Below are positions 6,564 through 13,744 of a stretch of DNA of 13,744 nucleotides, piece by piece. Within the stretch, counting starts at the first letter, position 1; each line of letters begins with the position of its first letter. Source of the DNA: an uncultured Lachnospiraceae bacterium (GTDB lineage: Bacteria > Bacillota > Clostridia > Lachnospirales > Lachnospiraceae); NCBI GenBank assembly GCA_947565255.1, contig CANOFI010000031.1, forward strand, positions 1 to 13,744. Direction: 5' to 3'. Below the pieces are notes generated by a model that worked only from the letters and a program-made list of their open reading frames with translations, was not told the DNA's origin and made no database searches. The position numbers and the translations under genes were made by a program.

Positions 6564-7367
6564 ATGAATCGAAAAAAAAATCAAAAACCGCTTGGCATGT
6601 TATCCATCTCCCTGGCGTGCCTGACTTATTTATTTTTATATCTGCCCATTATCATGATTATTATTTATTCTTTTAACGCCAAGGAAAGCAATCTCGTGTT
6701 TGAGGGATTTTCTATTCAGGGCTACCTTACCTTATTTCAGAATGCCGTATTACTGGACAGCTTCTGGAACACAGTAAAGCTCGCTGTCGTAAGCACCGTT
6801 ATTTCCGTAGTGCTCGGCACACTGGCTACCATTGGCATGCACCGCTACCGCTTCAAATTCAAGGGACTCATCAATGGCCTTTTGTACATTCCGATTGTCA
6901 TTCCGGAGCTGGTAATCGGCATCGCTTTTCTGGTTACTTTTGCGCTGGCGCAGATGCAGATGGGATTTGTAACGCTGGTCATCGCACATGTCACCTTCTG
7001 CCTTCCGTTTGTCATCGTGAACATCCGGGCGCGCATCGCCGGATTTGACCCGGCCATCGAGGAAGCTGCCATGGATTTAGGCGCGACAAAACGCCGCACC
7101 CTGACAAGAGTCACCATCCCCATGCTGACCCCCGGCATCATCTCAGGCGCACTGATTTCCATTACCCTGTCCCTGGACGACCTGGTAATCAGCAGCTTTG
7201 TGTATGGCCGGACAATGACCTTTCCAATCAAAGTATACGGCATGGTGCGCGGAAAGATTACCACAGATGTTTATGCCCTTTCCACATTAATGATTGTCGG
7301 CACAATTGCGATTTATGCCATGGCACAATTCATTCAGAAGCATTTTGAAAAGGCACATGGGCAATAA
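6564..7367 (+). CDS. potC: Polyamine-type ABC importer permease, PotC-like
   Basis: The second permease of the importer has 267 residues (E. coli PotC 264) and about six membrane segments. The EAA loop reads IEEAAMDLGATKRRT followed by VTIPMLTPGIISGA (about 165-196). The segments YSFNAKES after the first helix and SLDDLVISSFVYG near residue 210 are characteristic of PotC. A GGAGGTG site lies 8-14 bases before the ATG at 6564. It is the last gene of the operon: the next gene is on the other strand and its end overlaps the last 38 bases of potC. A PotD substrate-binding protein, usually encoded directly after potC or fused to it, is absent here. Confidence 0.9.
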   Translation: MNRKKNQKPLGMLSISLACLTYLFLYLPIIMIIIYSFNAKESNLVFEGFSIQGYLTLFQNAVLLDSFWNTVKLAVVSTVISVVLGTLATIGMHRYRFKFKGLINGLLYIPIVIPELVIGIAFLVTFALAQMQMGFVTLVIAHVTFCLPFVIVNIRARIAGFDPAIEEAAMDLGATKRRTLTRVTIPMLTPGIISGALISITLSLDDLVISSFVYGRTMTFPIKVYGMVRGKITTDVYALSTLMIVGTIAIYAMAQFIQKHFEKAHGQ

Positions 7368-7920
7368 TTTTCTGGTATTCCTCCAGCGTCACATTCAGCT
7401 TGGTCAGATAAAATGCAAAGGATGGTGTTACGTAACGAATATGCCACGGCTCATAGTCATAGCCCGTGATACCCTCTTTCCCCTTCGGATAGCGGATGAT
7501 AAATCCGAATAAGGACGCATTTTTCCTAAGCCAGATTCCCTCTTTTGTACTCGCAAATGTTTCCTCCAGCTCATACCCTTCCGACTCACAGGACACATCC
7601 ATGGCAAGTCCCGTCTGATGCTCACTGGCGCCGGGCGGCGCAATAAAGCGGCTGGTATGCTCCATTCCTTTGTCTTTCACTGACGTTTCATAAATCTGCT
7701 TTTGCCTTTCGTAAGAACGGTACCCGGAAACACCGGCAAGCATAATCTTTTCTTTTTTGGCCGTTTCGAACATTTGTTCTATTTTTTCTGCCGCCTCTTT
7801 TCTGAGAAGGCGCTTTTCCCCTTCTGCGCCGGGAGCAAAAAAAATGTCCGGCTCAACCAGGTCAACCGGACAATCTTCTATTCCCAGCCGGCAGGTACGA
7901 TTTACAATGCGTTGGTACAT
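7330..7920 (-). CDS. VanY-type (M15) D-alanyl-D-alanine carboxypeptidase
   Basis: This is a zinc peptidase of the VanY/M15B family, which trims the terminal D-Ala from peptidoglycan stem peptides. In the 196-residue protein the family motifs are SGYRSYERQ (65-73), the zinc-ligand block SEHQTGLAMD (His101, Asp108), and EPWH (catalytic Glu157, zinc-ligand His160). All catalytic residues are therefore present. Unlike most family members it has no visible signal peptide or membrane anchor; the N-terminus is charged and begins MYQRIVNRTCRLG. The start at 7920 has a good GAGGAGAG site upstream, so a missed leader is unlikely. The protein may act in the cytosol on precursors or cell-wall-recycling peptides, or leave by a non-classical route. 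The gene converges on potC with a 38-bp tail-to-tail overlap and no room for a terminator between them. Confidence 0.88.
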   Translation of the reverse strand: MYQRIVNRTCRLGIEDCPVDLVEPDIFFAPGAEGEKRLLRKEAAEKIEQMFETAKKEKIMLAGVSGYRSYERQKQIYETSVKDKGMEHTSRFIAPPGASEHQTGLAMDVSCESEGYELEETFASTKEGIWLRKNASLFGFIIRYPKGKEGITGYDYEPWHIRYVTPSFAFYLTKLNVTLEEYQKIIAHVPFQNASE

Positions 7921-8053
7921 ACAAAACTCTCCTCTGCAAAATACATGTTATTCCTCCAACGGTTGATGATTCCCTCATTCTACCCGCCGGAATACTACTA
8001 TGCATATGCCCGATTTCCTATAATATGACCCCGCTGTTAAAAATCACAGTACA

Positions 8054-8090
8054 AAACCTGCGGCCCGCCCCGGTGTACAGACAGCGGGCC
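8054..8090 (-). terminator. Probable terminator of pncB
   Basis: On the minus strand, just past the pncB stop, GGCCCGC and GCGGGCC (plus-strand 8062-8068 and 8084-8090) form a 7-bp GC stem. It can be extended by three pairs (TGT/ACA) across a five-base bulge. The sequence GCAGGTTTTG follows, so the T-run is short and offset. Confidence 0.5.
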
Positions 8091-8096
8091 AACGGC

Positions 8097-9548
8097 TTAT
8101 ATTTTTTCTTTGTGCAGCATCAACAGCTCATTTTTGATGGCAAACAGCTTTGGCGACAAATCCACATACATTTTATTCGGATTTACCAGACGCCTTGTCT
8201 CATCCCACAGCCGCTCCTGTTCATCCCTGCAATACGCCTGTATTTCCATAACCGAAGGCGATTCGTATATGCATCTGCCCTCCTTCACAACCGGAACCAG
8301 CATTTCCCGCATCGTATAGCTTCCGCCGGGCAAAATCGTCTGCTTCCATGTCTCCACCGGGTCAAACAGCTTCATCCGGTCATTTTCATCAAACGTCTCC
8401 CCCACCAGAGCGATGAGATCCGCTTTCATCTTTCCGCTGCTCTTTTCATATATCCGGTAAAAGGTCTTATTCCCCGGATTCGTGATTTTCTCCGTATTTT
8501 CTGATACCTTAATCTTTGGCTCAAAAGTGCCGTCCTCCTTCTGCACCGCCACAAGTTTGTAAACTCCTCCAAACGCCGGACAGTCGCCGGACGTAATCAG
8601 CTGTGTCCCGACTCCCCAGGAATTGATGGCCGCACCCTGCTGCTTTAAACTGTGTATCAGATACTCATCCAAATCACTGGATGCCGCAATCACCGCATCC
8701 CTAAAACCAGCCTCATTCAGCATTTTTCTTGCCTTTTTCGAAATATATGCCAAATCTCCGCTGTCCAGCCGAATGCCATAATTGGAGGATTTTATTCCCT
8801 GTTCCTCCATTTCCCGAAACACACGAATTGCATTCGGCACACCCGACTTCAGCGTATCATACGTATCCGCCAGCAAAATACAGGCATCCGGGTATAATCT
8901 GGCATATGTGGAAAATGCCGTATACTCGTCCGGAAAGCTCATAATCCAGCTATGGGCATGCGTTCCCATGACCGGCACATCAAACATCTGGCCCGCCAGG
9001 ACATTTGAGGTTCCAATACATCCCCCAATCATTGCCGCCCTTGCACCGTACAGCCCGGCGTCCGGCCCCTGCGCCCGGCGAAGGCCAAACTCCATAATGC
9101 CGTCACCCTGCGCCGCATACACCACACGCGCTGCCTTTGTCGCAATTAAGCTCTGGTGATTGATGATATTCAAAATCGTCGTTTCCACAAGCTGCGCCTC
9201 CATAATCGGCGCAACCACCTTTATGAGCGGCTCCTTCGGAAATACAACACTTCCCTCCCTCACCGCATACACATCCCCGGTAAACTTAAATTCCTTTAAA
9301 AAGTTCAGAAATTCTGCCTCAAACAGACCTGTCCCATCCAGATACGCAATATCCTCTTCGGAAAAATGCAGATTCGCAAGAAAATCCAATACCTGCTCCA
9401 ATCCGGCCGCAATCGCATATCCGCCACCGCTTGGATTCCTTCTGTAAAAAACATCAAAAACCACTCTCTGCCTGCAGTCCTCCTTAAAATACCCCTGCAT
9501 CATCGTCAATTGATACAAATCTGTCAACAGTGTCAAATTTCTTTCCAT
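8097..9548 (-). CDS. pncB: Nicotinate phosphoribosyltransferase
   Basis: This cytosolic enzyme of NAD salvage (Preiss-Handler pathway) joins nicotinate and PRPP, with ATP hydrolysis, to give nicotinate mononucleotide. At 483 residues it matches the Firmicute long form. Recognisable elements are LTDLYQLTMMQGY (8-20) at the N-terminus, the substrate-loop EFGLRRAQGPDAG (153-165), the GTHAHSW segment (195-201) whose second His (H199) corresponds to the autophosphorylated catalytic histidine, and the phosphoribose-binding LDSGDLAYISKKAR (261-274). The GVGTQLITS stretch contributes the second phosphate-binding loop. The start at 9548 has AAGGAGAG seven bases upstream. The gene is flanked by 176 bases before the VanY-type gene and 138 bases after the PPIase gene, and is probably its own transcription unit. 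I see no riboswitch-like structure in its leader. Confidence 0.95.
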   Translation of the reverse strand: MERNLTLLTDLYQLTMMQGYFKEDCRQRVVFDVFYRRNPSGGGYAIAAGLEQVLDFLANLHFSEEDIAYLDGTGLFEAEFLNFLKEFKFTGDVYAVREGSVVFPKEPLIKVVAPIMEAQLVETTILNIINHQSLIATKAARVVYAAQGDGIMEFGLRRAQGPDAGLYGARAAMIGGCIGTSNVLAGQMFDVPVMGTHAHSWIMSFPDEYTAFSTYARLYPDACILLADTYDTLKSGVPNAIRVFREMEEQGIKSSNYGIRLDSGDLAYISKKARKMLNEAGFRDAVIAASSDLDEYLIHSLKQQGAAINSWGVGTQLITSGDCPAFGGVYKLVAVQKEDGTFEPKIKVSENTEKITNPGNKTFYRIYEKSSGKMKADLIALVGETFDENDRMKLFDPVETWKQTILPGGSYTMREMLVPVVKEGRCIYESPSVMEIQAYCRDEQERLWDETRRLVNPNKMYVDLSPKLFAIKNELLMLHKEKI

Positions 9549-9686
9549 TACTTTGCTCTCCTTATAGTTCCGGCAATTGCATATTAACGTATTTGCCTGC
9601 CTAAAATTGCGCCTGCCGCATGTTCTATTTTTCCTTTGCTTTTCTTCTACAGCTCATATCATACATGCTTTCCTTGCTACACACTT

Positions 9687-10445
9687 TTACTCCTGTATTG
9701 TAACATCAATACTTTCAATAACCACATCCTCCGTCGGACGGCCATTTACATCTGTCTGCATGGCCGCAATTTTATCCACAACGTCCATGCCGTCCAAAAC
9801 CTGTCCAAAAACCGTGTGCGCATACACCAAATGCGGAGTTCCTCCGTTTTCCTGAAACATGTTTTTCTGCGCTTCTGTCAGCGAAACCCGTGCGGAGCTT
9901 ACATCCTTATTCTCTGTCTGCACAATAAAAAACTGGCTCCCATTTGTATTTTCACCCGCATTTGCCATACACAGCGCACCGCGGACCGGCATCAGATTTT
10001 CCGCAAATTCATCCTCAAACGCATTTCCCCAAATGCTCTCGCCTCCCCGTCCGGTCCCGGTCGGATCACCGCCCTGAATCATAAAATCATCCATTACACG
10101 ATGAAATATCACACCATTATAATAACCGTTTTTTGCATGGGTCACAAAATTTTCTACCGCTTTTGGCGCCTCCTTATCAAACAGACGCACTGTAATGTCT
10201 CCAAAATTCTTAATGTGGAAGGTCGCAATCTGTTCTCCCTTCTGCGGTTGCGCTAACTGATCGGTATCTGTACTTTTTATGGTACTCTGGTTCTCCCCGG
10301 ATGCCTGGTTGTTCTGGCTGTTGCCCGGTGCCTGGCTTCCGCCCGGCTGATTAGAATCCTCCGAACTGCCGCATCCGCCCAAAACAGATGCGGACACTGT
10401 TATTCCCGCCAGTAAAGCTGCCAAAAAAAGTTTCTGTTTTTTCAT
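9687..10445 (-). CDS. Cyclophilin-type peptidyl-prolyl isomerase lipoprotein
   Basis: This is an extracytoplasmic folding catalyst of the cyclophilin family, anchored on the outer face of the membrane. The chosen ATG at 10445 (252 residues) has GGAGG eight bases upstream and gives a classical signal peptide MKKQKLFLAA with lipobox LGGC (Cys25). A longer open frame to 10568 has no start signal and would bury the signal peptide, so it is rejected. Residues 26-68 are a Gln/Asn/Ser/Gly-rich linker. The cyclophilin domain spans about 70-252, with the active-site FHR (114-116), FMIQGG (121-126), GSQFF (169-173) and HTVFGQV (210-216). The position equivalent to the cyclosporin-contact tryptophan appears to be His (in TPHL), which predicts low drug affinity, as in many bacterial cyclophilins. 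Exported proteins such as the large neighbour upstream are plausible clients, although nothing shows this directly. Confidence 0.92.
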   Translation of the reverse strand: MKKQKLFLAALLAGITVSASVLGGCGSSEDSNQPGGSQAPGNSQNNQASGENQSTIKSTDTDQLAQPQKGEQIATFHIKNFGDITVRLFDKEAPKAVENFVTHAKNGYYNGVIFHRVMDDFMIQGGDPTGTGRGGESIWGNAFEDEFAENLMPVRGALCMANAGENTNGSQFFIVQTENKDVSSARVSLTEAQKNMFQENGGTPHLVYAHTVFGQVLDGMDVVDKIAAMQTDVNGRPTEDVVIESIDVTIQE

Positions 10446-10488
10446 TGCATTTTCCTCCATTTTTCTTTTTAAATTTAAATTTATGGCA

Positions 10489-10506
10489 GGCGGAACGCAT
10501 TCCGTC
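10489..10506. repeat. Small inverted repeat in the PPIase leader
   Basis: GGCGGAA (10489-10495) and TTCCGTC (10500-10506) form a 7-bp stem (one G-T pair) around a CGCA tetraloop, between the upstream terminator and the PPIase ribosome site. It could be an operator or an mRNA-stabilising 5' hairpin. No clear promoter was found next to it. Confidence 0.35.
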
Positions 10507-10511
10507 CTGAT

Positions 10512-10539
10512 ATAACGAAAGACTGACCAACAGTCAGTC
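10512..10539 (-). terminator. Terminator of the large exported-protein gene
   Basis: GACTGAC (10521-10527) and GTCAGTC (10533-10539) form a perfect 7-bp stem with a five-base loop. On the minus strand the stem is followed by TTTCGTTATAT, about 50 bases after the stop of the 1031-codon frame. The T-run is interrupted, so this is a moderate-strength candidate. Confidence 0.6.
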
Positions 10540-10586
10540 CTCCGTTTCTTCTTATCTTGTTCCCCCATCCGAGGTTCTGTCTATTG

Positions 10587-13500
10587 TTAATTCAAGTTGA
10601 ACATCGGCATCGGCATAATCGTAACCCTTGTTGTCTTCGAAGTCCTGACCACCCCGCCGCCTGAACTTGCATACTCGGAATCCAAAACTAACAGATACGT
10701 TTTTGGCCCATTCGCAATTTCCGAATAAGGAACCTGGAAATAATATTCACCGTCACGTTCCACAGGGGTTCGCACTGCAGGAAGCCCGGTTATCTGCGTT
10801 TTTGTCTTTACACCATTATCAATTCGGAACGTAGCAATGCTGTCCAGTGTAACCGTTTCACTGTTCTGGTATTCCAACGTATACGTGCGGTTCAACTCTA
10901 ACACCGAAGAATCCTTCACCCGATAGCACACATCTATCATTGTCGTATAATCCAGATTTTCATCAAATGGCACATAAATCGTTGCACTGGAACCATCAAT
11001 AATTGCCTCTTCATTCGTTATCATAAGCTCCGGCGGTTCCGGTGTTGCCCTATAGGAAGCGATCATCGTATTGACAAACAGCTTAATCTCGTCATCTGTC
11101 AGTGTTGTCTTATGTCCGAGACCCGTATAGGTTATATTTCCGATATTATACATATAAAAACTGTTTCTGCCGTCACTCTCAATGGAAGAATACAGGCCTC
11201 TTCCCAGATTTTCAGTTTTAACCGCCGAATTGTAACTGCCCTCGCCCATAACTGACTTTACATGATCGGTATAGTTTTTCGAATACTGGTCTGTCAGCGT
11301 ATACCATACAACCAGGTCTTCATTTTCCAGATCAAGCTGGTAATTCTGTGTGTGCGTCGGCGCCACCTTAATCAGGTCCGGTATGCTGTAAGGATAATTT
11401 GTAACCTGTCCTCTGTTTACAATATTAATATATTCTGTCTCTGTCACAGCGTTTTTCCAACCGATACTTCCTGCCACATCAGAATCCCGGTCCGGCTTAC
11501 CGCTTCCCAAAACAGTATACAGACGAGTCGAATTGTCATACAGACCCGGAAGAGTCGTTCCGTTTGCAGCCGTATTAAATTTCGAATTGTCTCCCGACTG
11601 CAGCAGGGATACTTCCTTTTTATTCAACATTGCTTTGTCGGTATAGTACCTTCTCTGACCCATCATCTGCCTTAACTGTTCGTCAAACTTCACCTTCAAC
11701 TCCTTCTTCTGTGATGTGTCACGAACCATGTCATGGCTAACAATAACGCCCTTCCCACTGTCTACAAACTGCTGAAAGCCGCCGTAATACACTTCATTAT
11801 CTGTAAATGTACACTCATCATTAAATCCAAGGACAAGCATATCATATCCGTCCAGGTAGTCACCCCACGCCTGTATTTTAGCTGCACGCTGGCTTTCCTC
11901 CGGTCCGGCATAGCCTGCTGCATCTGGTCCAAAGCTGGCTGACCAGTTACTGTTGCTCAGATATGTCAATGAAATATCGTATTCATCAACAGCCTCCAGA
12001 TATGTCCTGAATTTTTCAACCTGGTCCATCCTTATAATACCATATCCATCACTCTTATTATTCAGGTTGCTGCAATGCTTTGCATAATAAGCCTCCGGTT
12101 CCGACATATCAGGCGTCGGATTCATCAGCAATATATCAAGCTTCTTCTTATTTTCCTTCGTTGTCTTGATAACAGAATATTTTACAATATTACTTCTGCA
12201 ATCAGTATTGCCGGAAATATTCGCTTCAAGCTTCCATGGAATTACTCCCTGATAAATATCCTCAAGCTGTTTTGTCAGGGTATATGTGACATTCGGCTTT
12301 AACTGCGTCGGGTCCACCACATTTCCTGACGAATCCTGTACTGTGAAGCCGCCAACTGCTTCTGATTCCACACCGGTTCCTTCTTCTCCCTCCTCCACAA
12401 TCTGATCAGCAGAGATCGGGTCCGAACAGGAACCATCGTAAATACCATCTCCATTATTATCTACATACAAAGAAATTTGATACTGCGTTCCAACTTTTCC
12501 CTTAATGCTAAACTGATACTGCAGTGTACGGTCCGCATAAATTACTGTTCCGCTCTTGATGGCATTCGAATTCGCGGCATCCTCCTCATACGCATACTCC
12601 GCCGGATAACCCGTCCCGGCACCCGAAGGAACAAAATTCAGTCTGCATGTCTCATAGGCAACTGCCTTTCTCAATGTATTGGCCTGATACAGCCTGTTCA
12701 CAAACAGATAATTTGTTTTCACACCTTCTATTGTCTGGTTAAACATATTCGCAAACTGATACATATTAGAGCTTGGGTCAATGATACTGGTATTGACGCC
12801 GCTGCTCACTCCGCGCTTCATGAAGCCATTATCCAGAATAATCGCCTTGCCTGCATTCAGAAAGCTCTTTAACTCCTCCAGCTTCTTAGCAGTAATATCA
12901 TTGCCGGAATAACGCATGGCATTACCGGATTTTTCACCCCACTGTCCATTGATTCCTTCTTTCGGATTAACCAAATCACCAATGCTCGAATATATGAATC
13001 CTTTCTTTCCATTAGCATTCATATTCGGATCGTTATATCCGTTCAAACCGTTGGATACATCCTGCTTCACACCAAAAATTACAACATCATACTCTGCATT
13101 CAAATCCTCAATGCTGCTGTTAAACTGCCATGTCGGCATCCTCGTCACCTTCACACACTTCTCGAGTTTACCTTCCAGCCACGGAAACAGCTTCACATAA
13201 TACTCCTGCCATCCGTCTTCGCCGTAAATAAACTTGTTACACGGCTGTACTTCCAAAATTTTCAGCTCACGCTTCATGGTCGTATCCTGCAGAAGATAAC
13301 GGACAATTAAATTGCCTGTAAGTCCTTCCTTAGGTTCTCCAATATCGTCATAATATTCAAAGGCTTCCTTATTCCACTCATCAACCTCGACAGGATTCAG
13401 GTAATCATTGAACATATCCATATTGCCTTTATATATATATACCTTGTTTCTTACCGCCCCCCAGCGGTCCTCCTGCGTAAAATTCAGATTAATCTTGTAA

Positions 13501-13682
13501 TTAAACCCTTTACTCGGGTCATCATCAATAAACTGATCTGTATATTTATAAAAGGTTTCCTGACCCCAGGTGGAAATCTCTGTGGTCGTCCCATCTGCCT
13601 CTTTATGATATACACCTGTGCGCAAATCATACCCGTCCACAGAGTCAATATGCTCTTTTTCTTTCACCTTCCCCGTGTCCAA
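10587..13682 (-). CDS. Large probable surface/exported protein, DUF5057-like; 5' part frameshifted off
   Basis: This 1031-codon frame resembles, from memory, the clostridial DUF5057 group of large proteins of unknown function; I could not check this by search. There is an internal duplication. KILEVQP (141-147), YDVVIFG (198-204) and LKSFLNAGKAIILDNG (271-286) recur in the same order as LDILLMNP (514-521), YDMLVLG (613-619) and FQQFVDSGKGVIVSHD (636-651). This is the strand pattern of ThuA/class-I glutamine-amidotransferase-like folds. The second unit continues to TYTGLGHKTTLTDDEIKLF (851-869). A calcium-loop-like DNNGDGIYDG lies at 408-417. From about 880 on there are beta-rich, Ig-like stretches, and no C-terminal anchor or sortase signal. 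The nominal start at 13682 is TTG with no ribosome site, and a TGA lies six codons upstream in frame. The true N-terminus, with any signal peptide, therefore lies outside the window and is joined through the frameshift described at 13664-13744. Confidence 0.75.
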   Translation of the reverse strand: MDTGKVKEKEHIDSVDGYDLRTGVYHKEADGTTTEISTWGQETFYKYTDQFIDDDPSKGFNYKINLNFTQEDRWGAVRNKVYIYKGNMDMFNDYLNPVEVDEWNKEAFEYYDDIGEPKEGLTGNLIVRYLLQDTTMKRELKILEVQPCNKFIYGEDGWQEYYVKLFPWLEGKLEKCVKVTRMPTWQFNSSIEDLNAEYDVVIFGVKQDVSNGLNGYNDPNMNANGKKGFIYSSIGDLVNPKEGINGQWGEKSGNAMRYSGNDITAKKLEELKSFLNAGKAIILDNGFMKRGVSSGVNTSIIDPSSNMYQFANMFNQTIEGVKTNYLFVNRLYQANTLRKAVAYETCRLNFVPSGAGTGYPAEYAYEEDAANSNAIKSGTVIYADRTLQYQFSIKGKVGTQYQISLYVDNNGDGIYDGSCSDPISADQIVEEGEEGTGVESEAVGGFTVQDSSGNVVDPTQLKPNVTYTLTKQLEDIYQGVIPWKLEANISGNTDCRSNIVKYSVIKTTKENKKKLDILLMNPTPDMSEPEAYYAKHCSNLNNKSDGYGIIRMDQVEKFRTYLEAVDEYDISLTYLSNSNWSASFGPDAAGYAGPEESQRAAKIQAWGDYLDGYDMLVLGFNDECTFTDNEVYYGGFQQFVDSGKGVIVSHDMVRDTSQKKELKVKFDEQLRQMMGQRRYYTDKAMLNKKEVSLLQSGDNSKFNTAANGTTLPGLYDNSTRLYTVLGSGKPDRDSDVAGSIGWKNAVTETEYINIVNRGQVTNYPYSIPDLIKVAPTHTQNYQLDLENEDLVVWYTLTDQYSKNYTDHVKSVMGEGSYNSAVKTENLGRGLYSSIESDGRNSFYMYNIGNITYTGLGHKTTLTDDEIKLFVNTMIASYRATPEPPELMITNEEAIIDGSSATIYVPFDENLDYTTMIDVCYRVKDSSVLELNRTYTLEYQNSETVTLDSIATFRIDNGVKTKTQITGLPAVRTPVERDGEYYFQVPYSEIANGPKTYLLVLDSEYASSGGGVVRTSKTTRVTIMPMPMFNLN

Positions 13683-13744
13683 AAAACAGGTCTGAAATCA
13701 TCCATCACGATAGCGGATGCCTTCTCAAAATCCGGCTCCTGTCC
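13664..13744 (-). CDS. Upstream portion of the same large gene in another frame (partial)
   Basis: On the minus strand the only frame open from the window edge reads EPDFEKASAIVMDDFRPV, then FWTRGR, and stops at TGA (13664-13666), 19 bases inside the 1031-codon frame. The two frames meet at a run of six T (minus strand; AAAAAA at 13681-13686). One additional T would fuse them as ...DDFRPVFLDTGKVKEK.... The natural reading is that this is the same gene interrupted by a one-base deletion or a homopolymer sequencing error. Confidence 0.6.
   Translation of the reverse strand, partial: GQEPDFEKASAIVMDDFRPVFWTRGR

Noticed and set aside
8025..8504. A 159-codon plus-strand frame overlapping the end of pncB.
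   Set aside because: It is antisense to the conserved C-terminal part of nicotinate phosphoribosyltransferase, and its translation shows no recognisable domain.
10446..10568. A 41-codon N-terminal extension of the prolyl isomerase frame.
   Set aside because: The extension runs through the terminator hairpin of the preceding gene. A strong ribosome site and a lipoprotein signal peptide mark the internal ATG at 10445 as the start.
1..13744. CRISPR arrays, tRNA or rRNA genes, insertion sequences, phage genes.
   Set aside because: No direct-repeat/spacer pattern, transposase motif, or cloverleaf with the conserved T-loop was seen in the gaps between genes.

Overview
The window looks like a chromosomal segment of a spore-forming, anaerobic clostridial Firmicute, most probably a gut Lachnospiraceae-type organism. 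The evidence is a full-length SpoVT, a decarboxylase sodium-pump subunit of the OadB/GcdB family, strong AGGAGG-type ribosome binding sites, lipoproteins with Firmicute-style signal peptides, and moderate GC with Firmicute codon use. This placement is an inference from gene content, not a database result.

Left part (1-2140). A possible 3' end of an upstream gene is followed by a strong terminator and a second hairpin. Then comes a plus-strand pair: an OadB-type sodium-pumping decarboxylase beta subunit and a 47-residue OadG-like membrane peptide. Neither the alpha (carboxyltransferase) nor the biotin-carrier subunit is in view. Between this pair and spoVT lies a decayed minus-strand remnant of a CPBP (CAAX-protease/bacteriocin-processing) membrane protease. 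Its catalytic Glu-Glu pair has become stop-Lys.

Middle part (2192-7367). The minus strand carries spoVT, with a possible sigma-G promoter, and a lipoprotein alpha/beta-hydrolase esterase. From a good sigma-A promoter at 4111-4139 the plus strand carries a compact four-gene operon: a PII-type signalling protein, then PotA-, PotB- and PotC-like subunits of a polyamine-class ABC importer. The PII protein keeps its nucleotide-binding residues but lacks the uridylylation tyrosine of the T-loop. No PotD substrate-binding protein follows. A PII gene leading a polyamine-type transporter operon is the most interesting arrangement here, because it suggests that nitrogen/energy state directly gates an importer other than AmtB.

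Right part (7330-13744). All genes are on the minus strand: a cytosolic-looking VanY-type D,D-carboxypeptidase whose 3' end overlaps potC tail to tail, nicotinate phosphoribosyltransferase (pncB), a cyclophilin-type prolyl isomerase lipoprotein, and a very large probable exported protein resembling the DUF5057 group. The large protein contains a visible internal duplication of a Rossmann/glutamine-amidotransferase-like unit. Its 5' portion is separated from the rest by an apparent frameshift at a six-T run close to the window edge.
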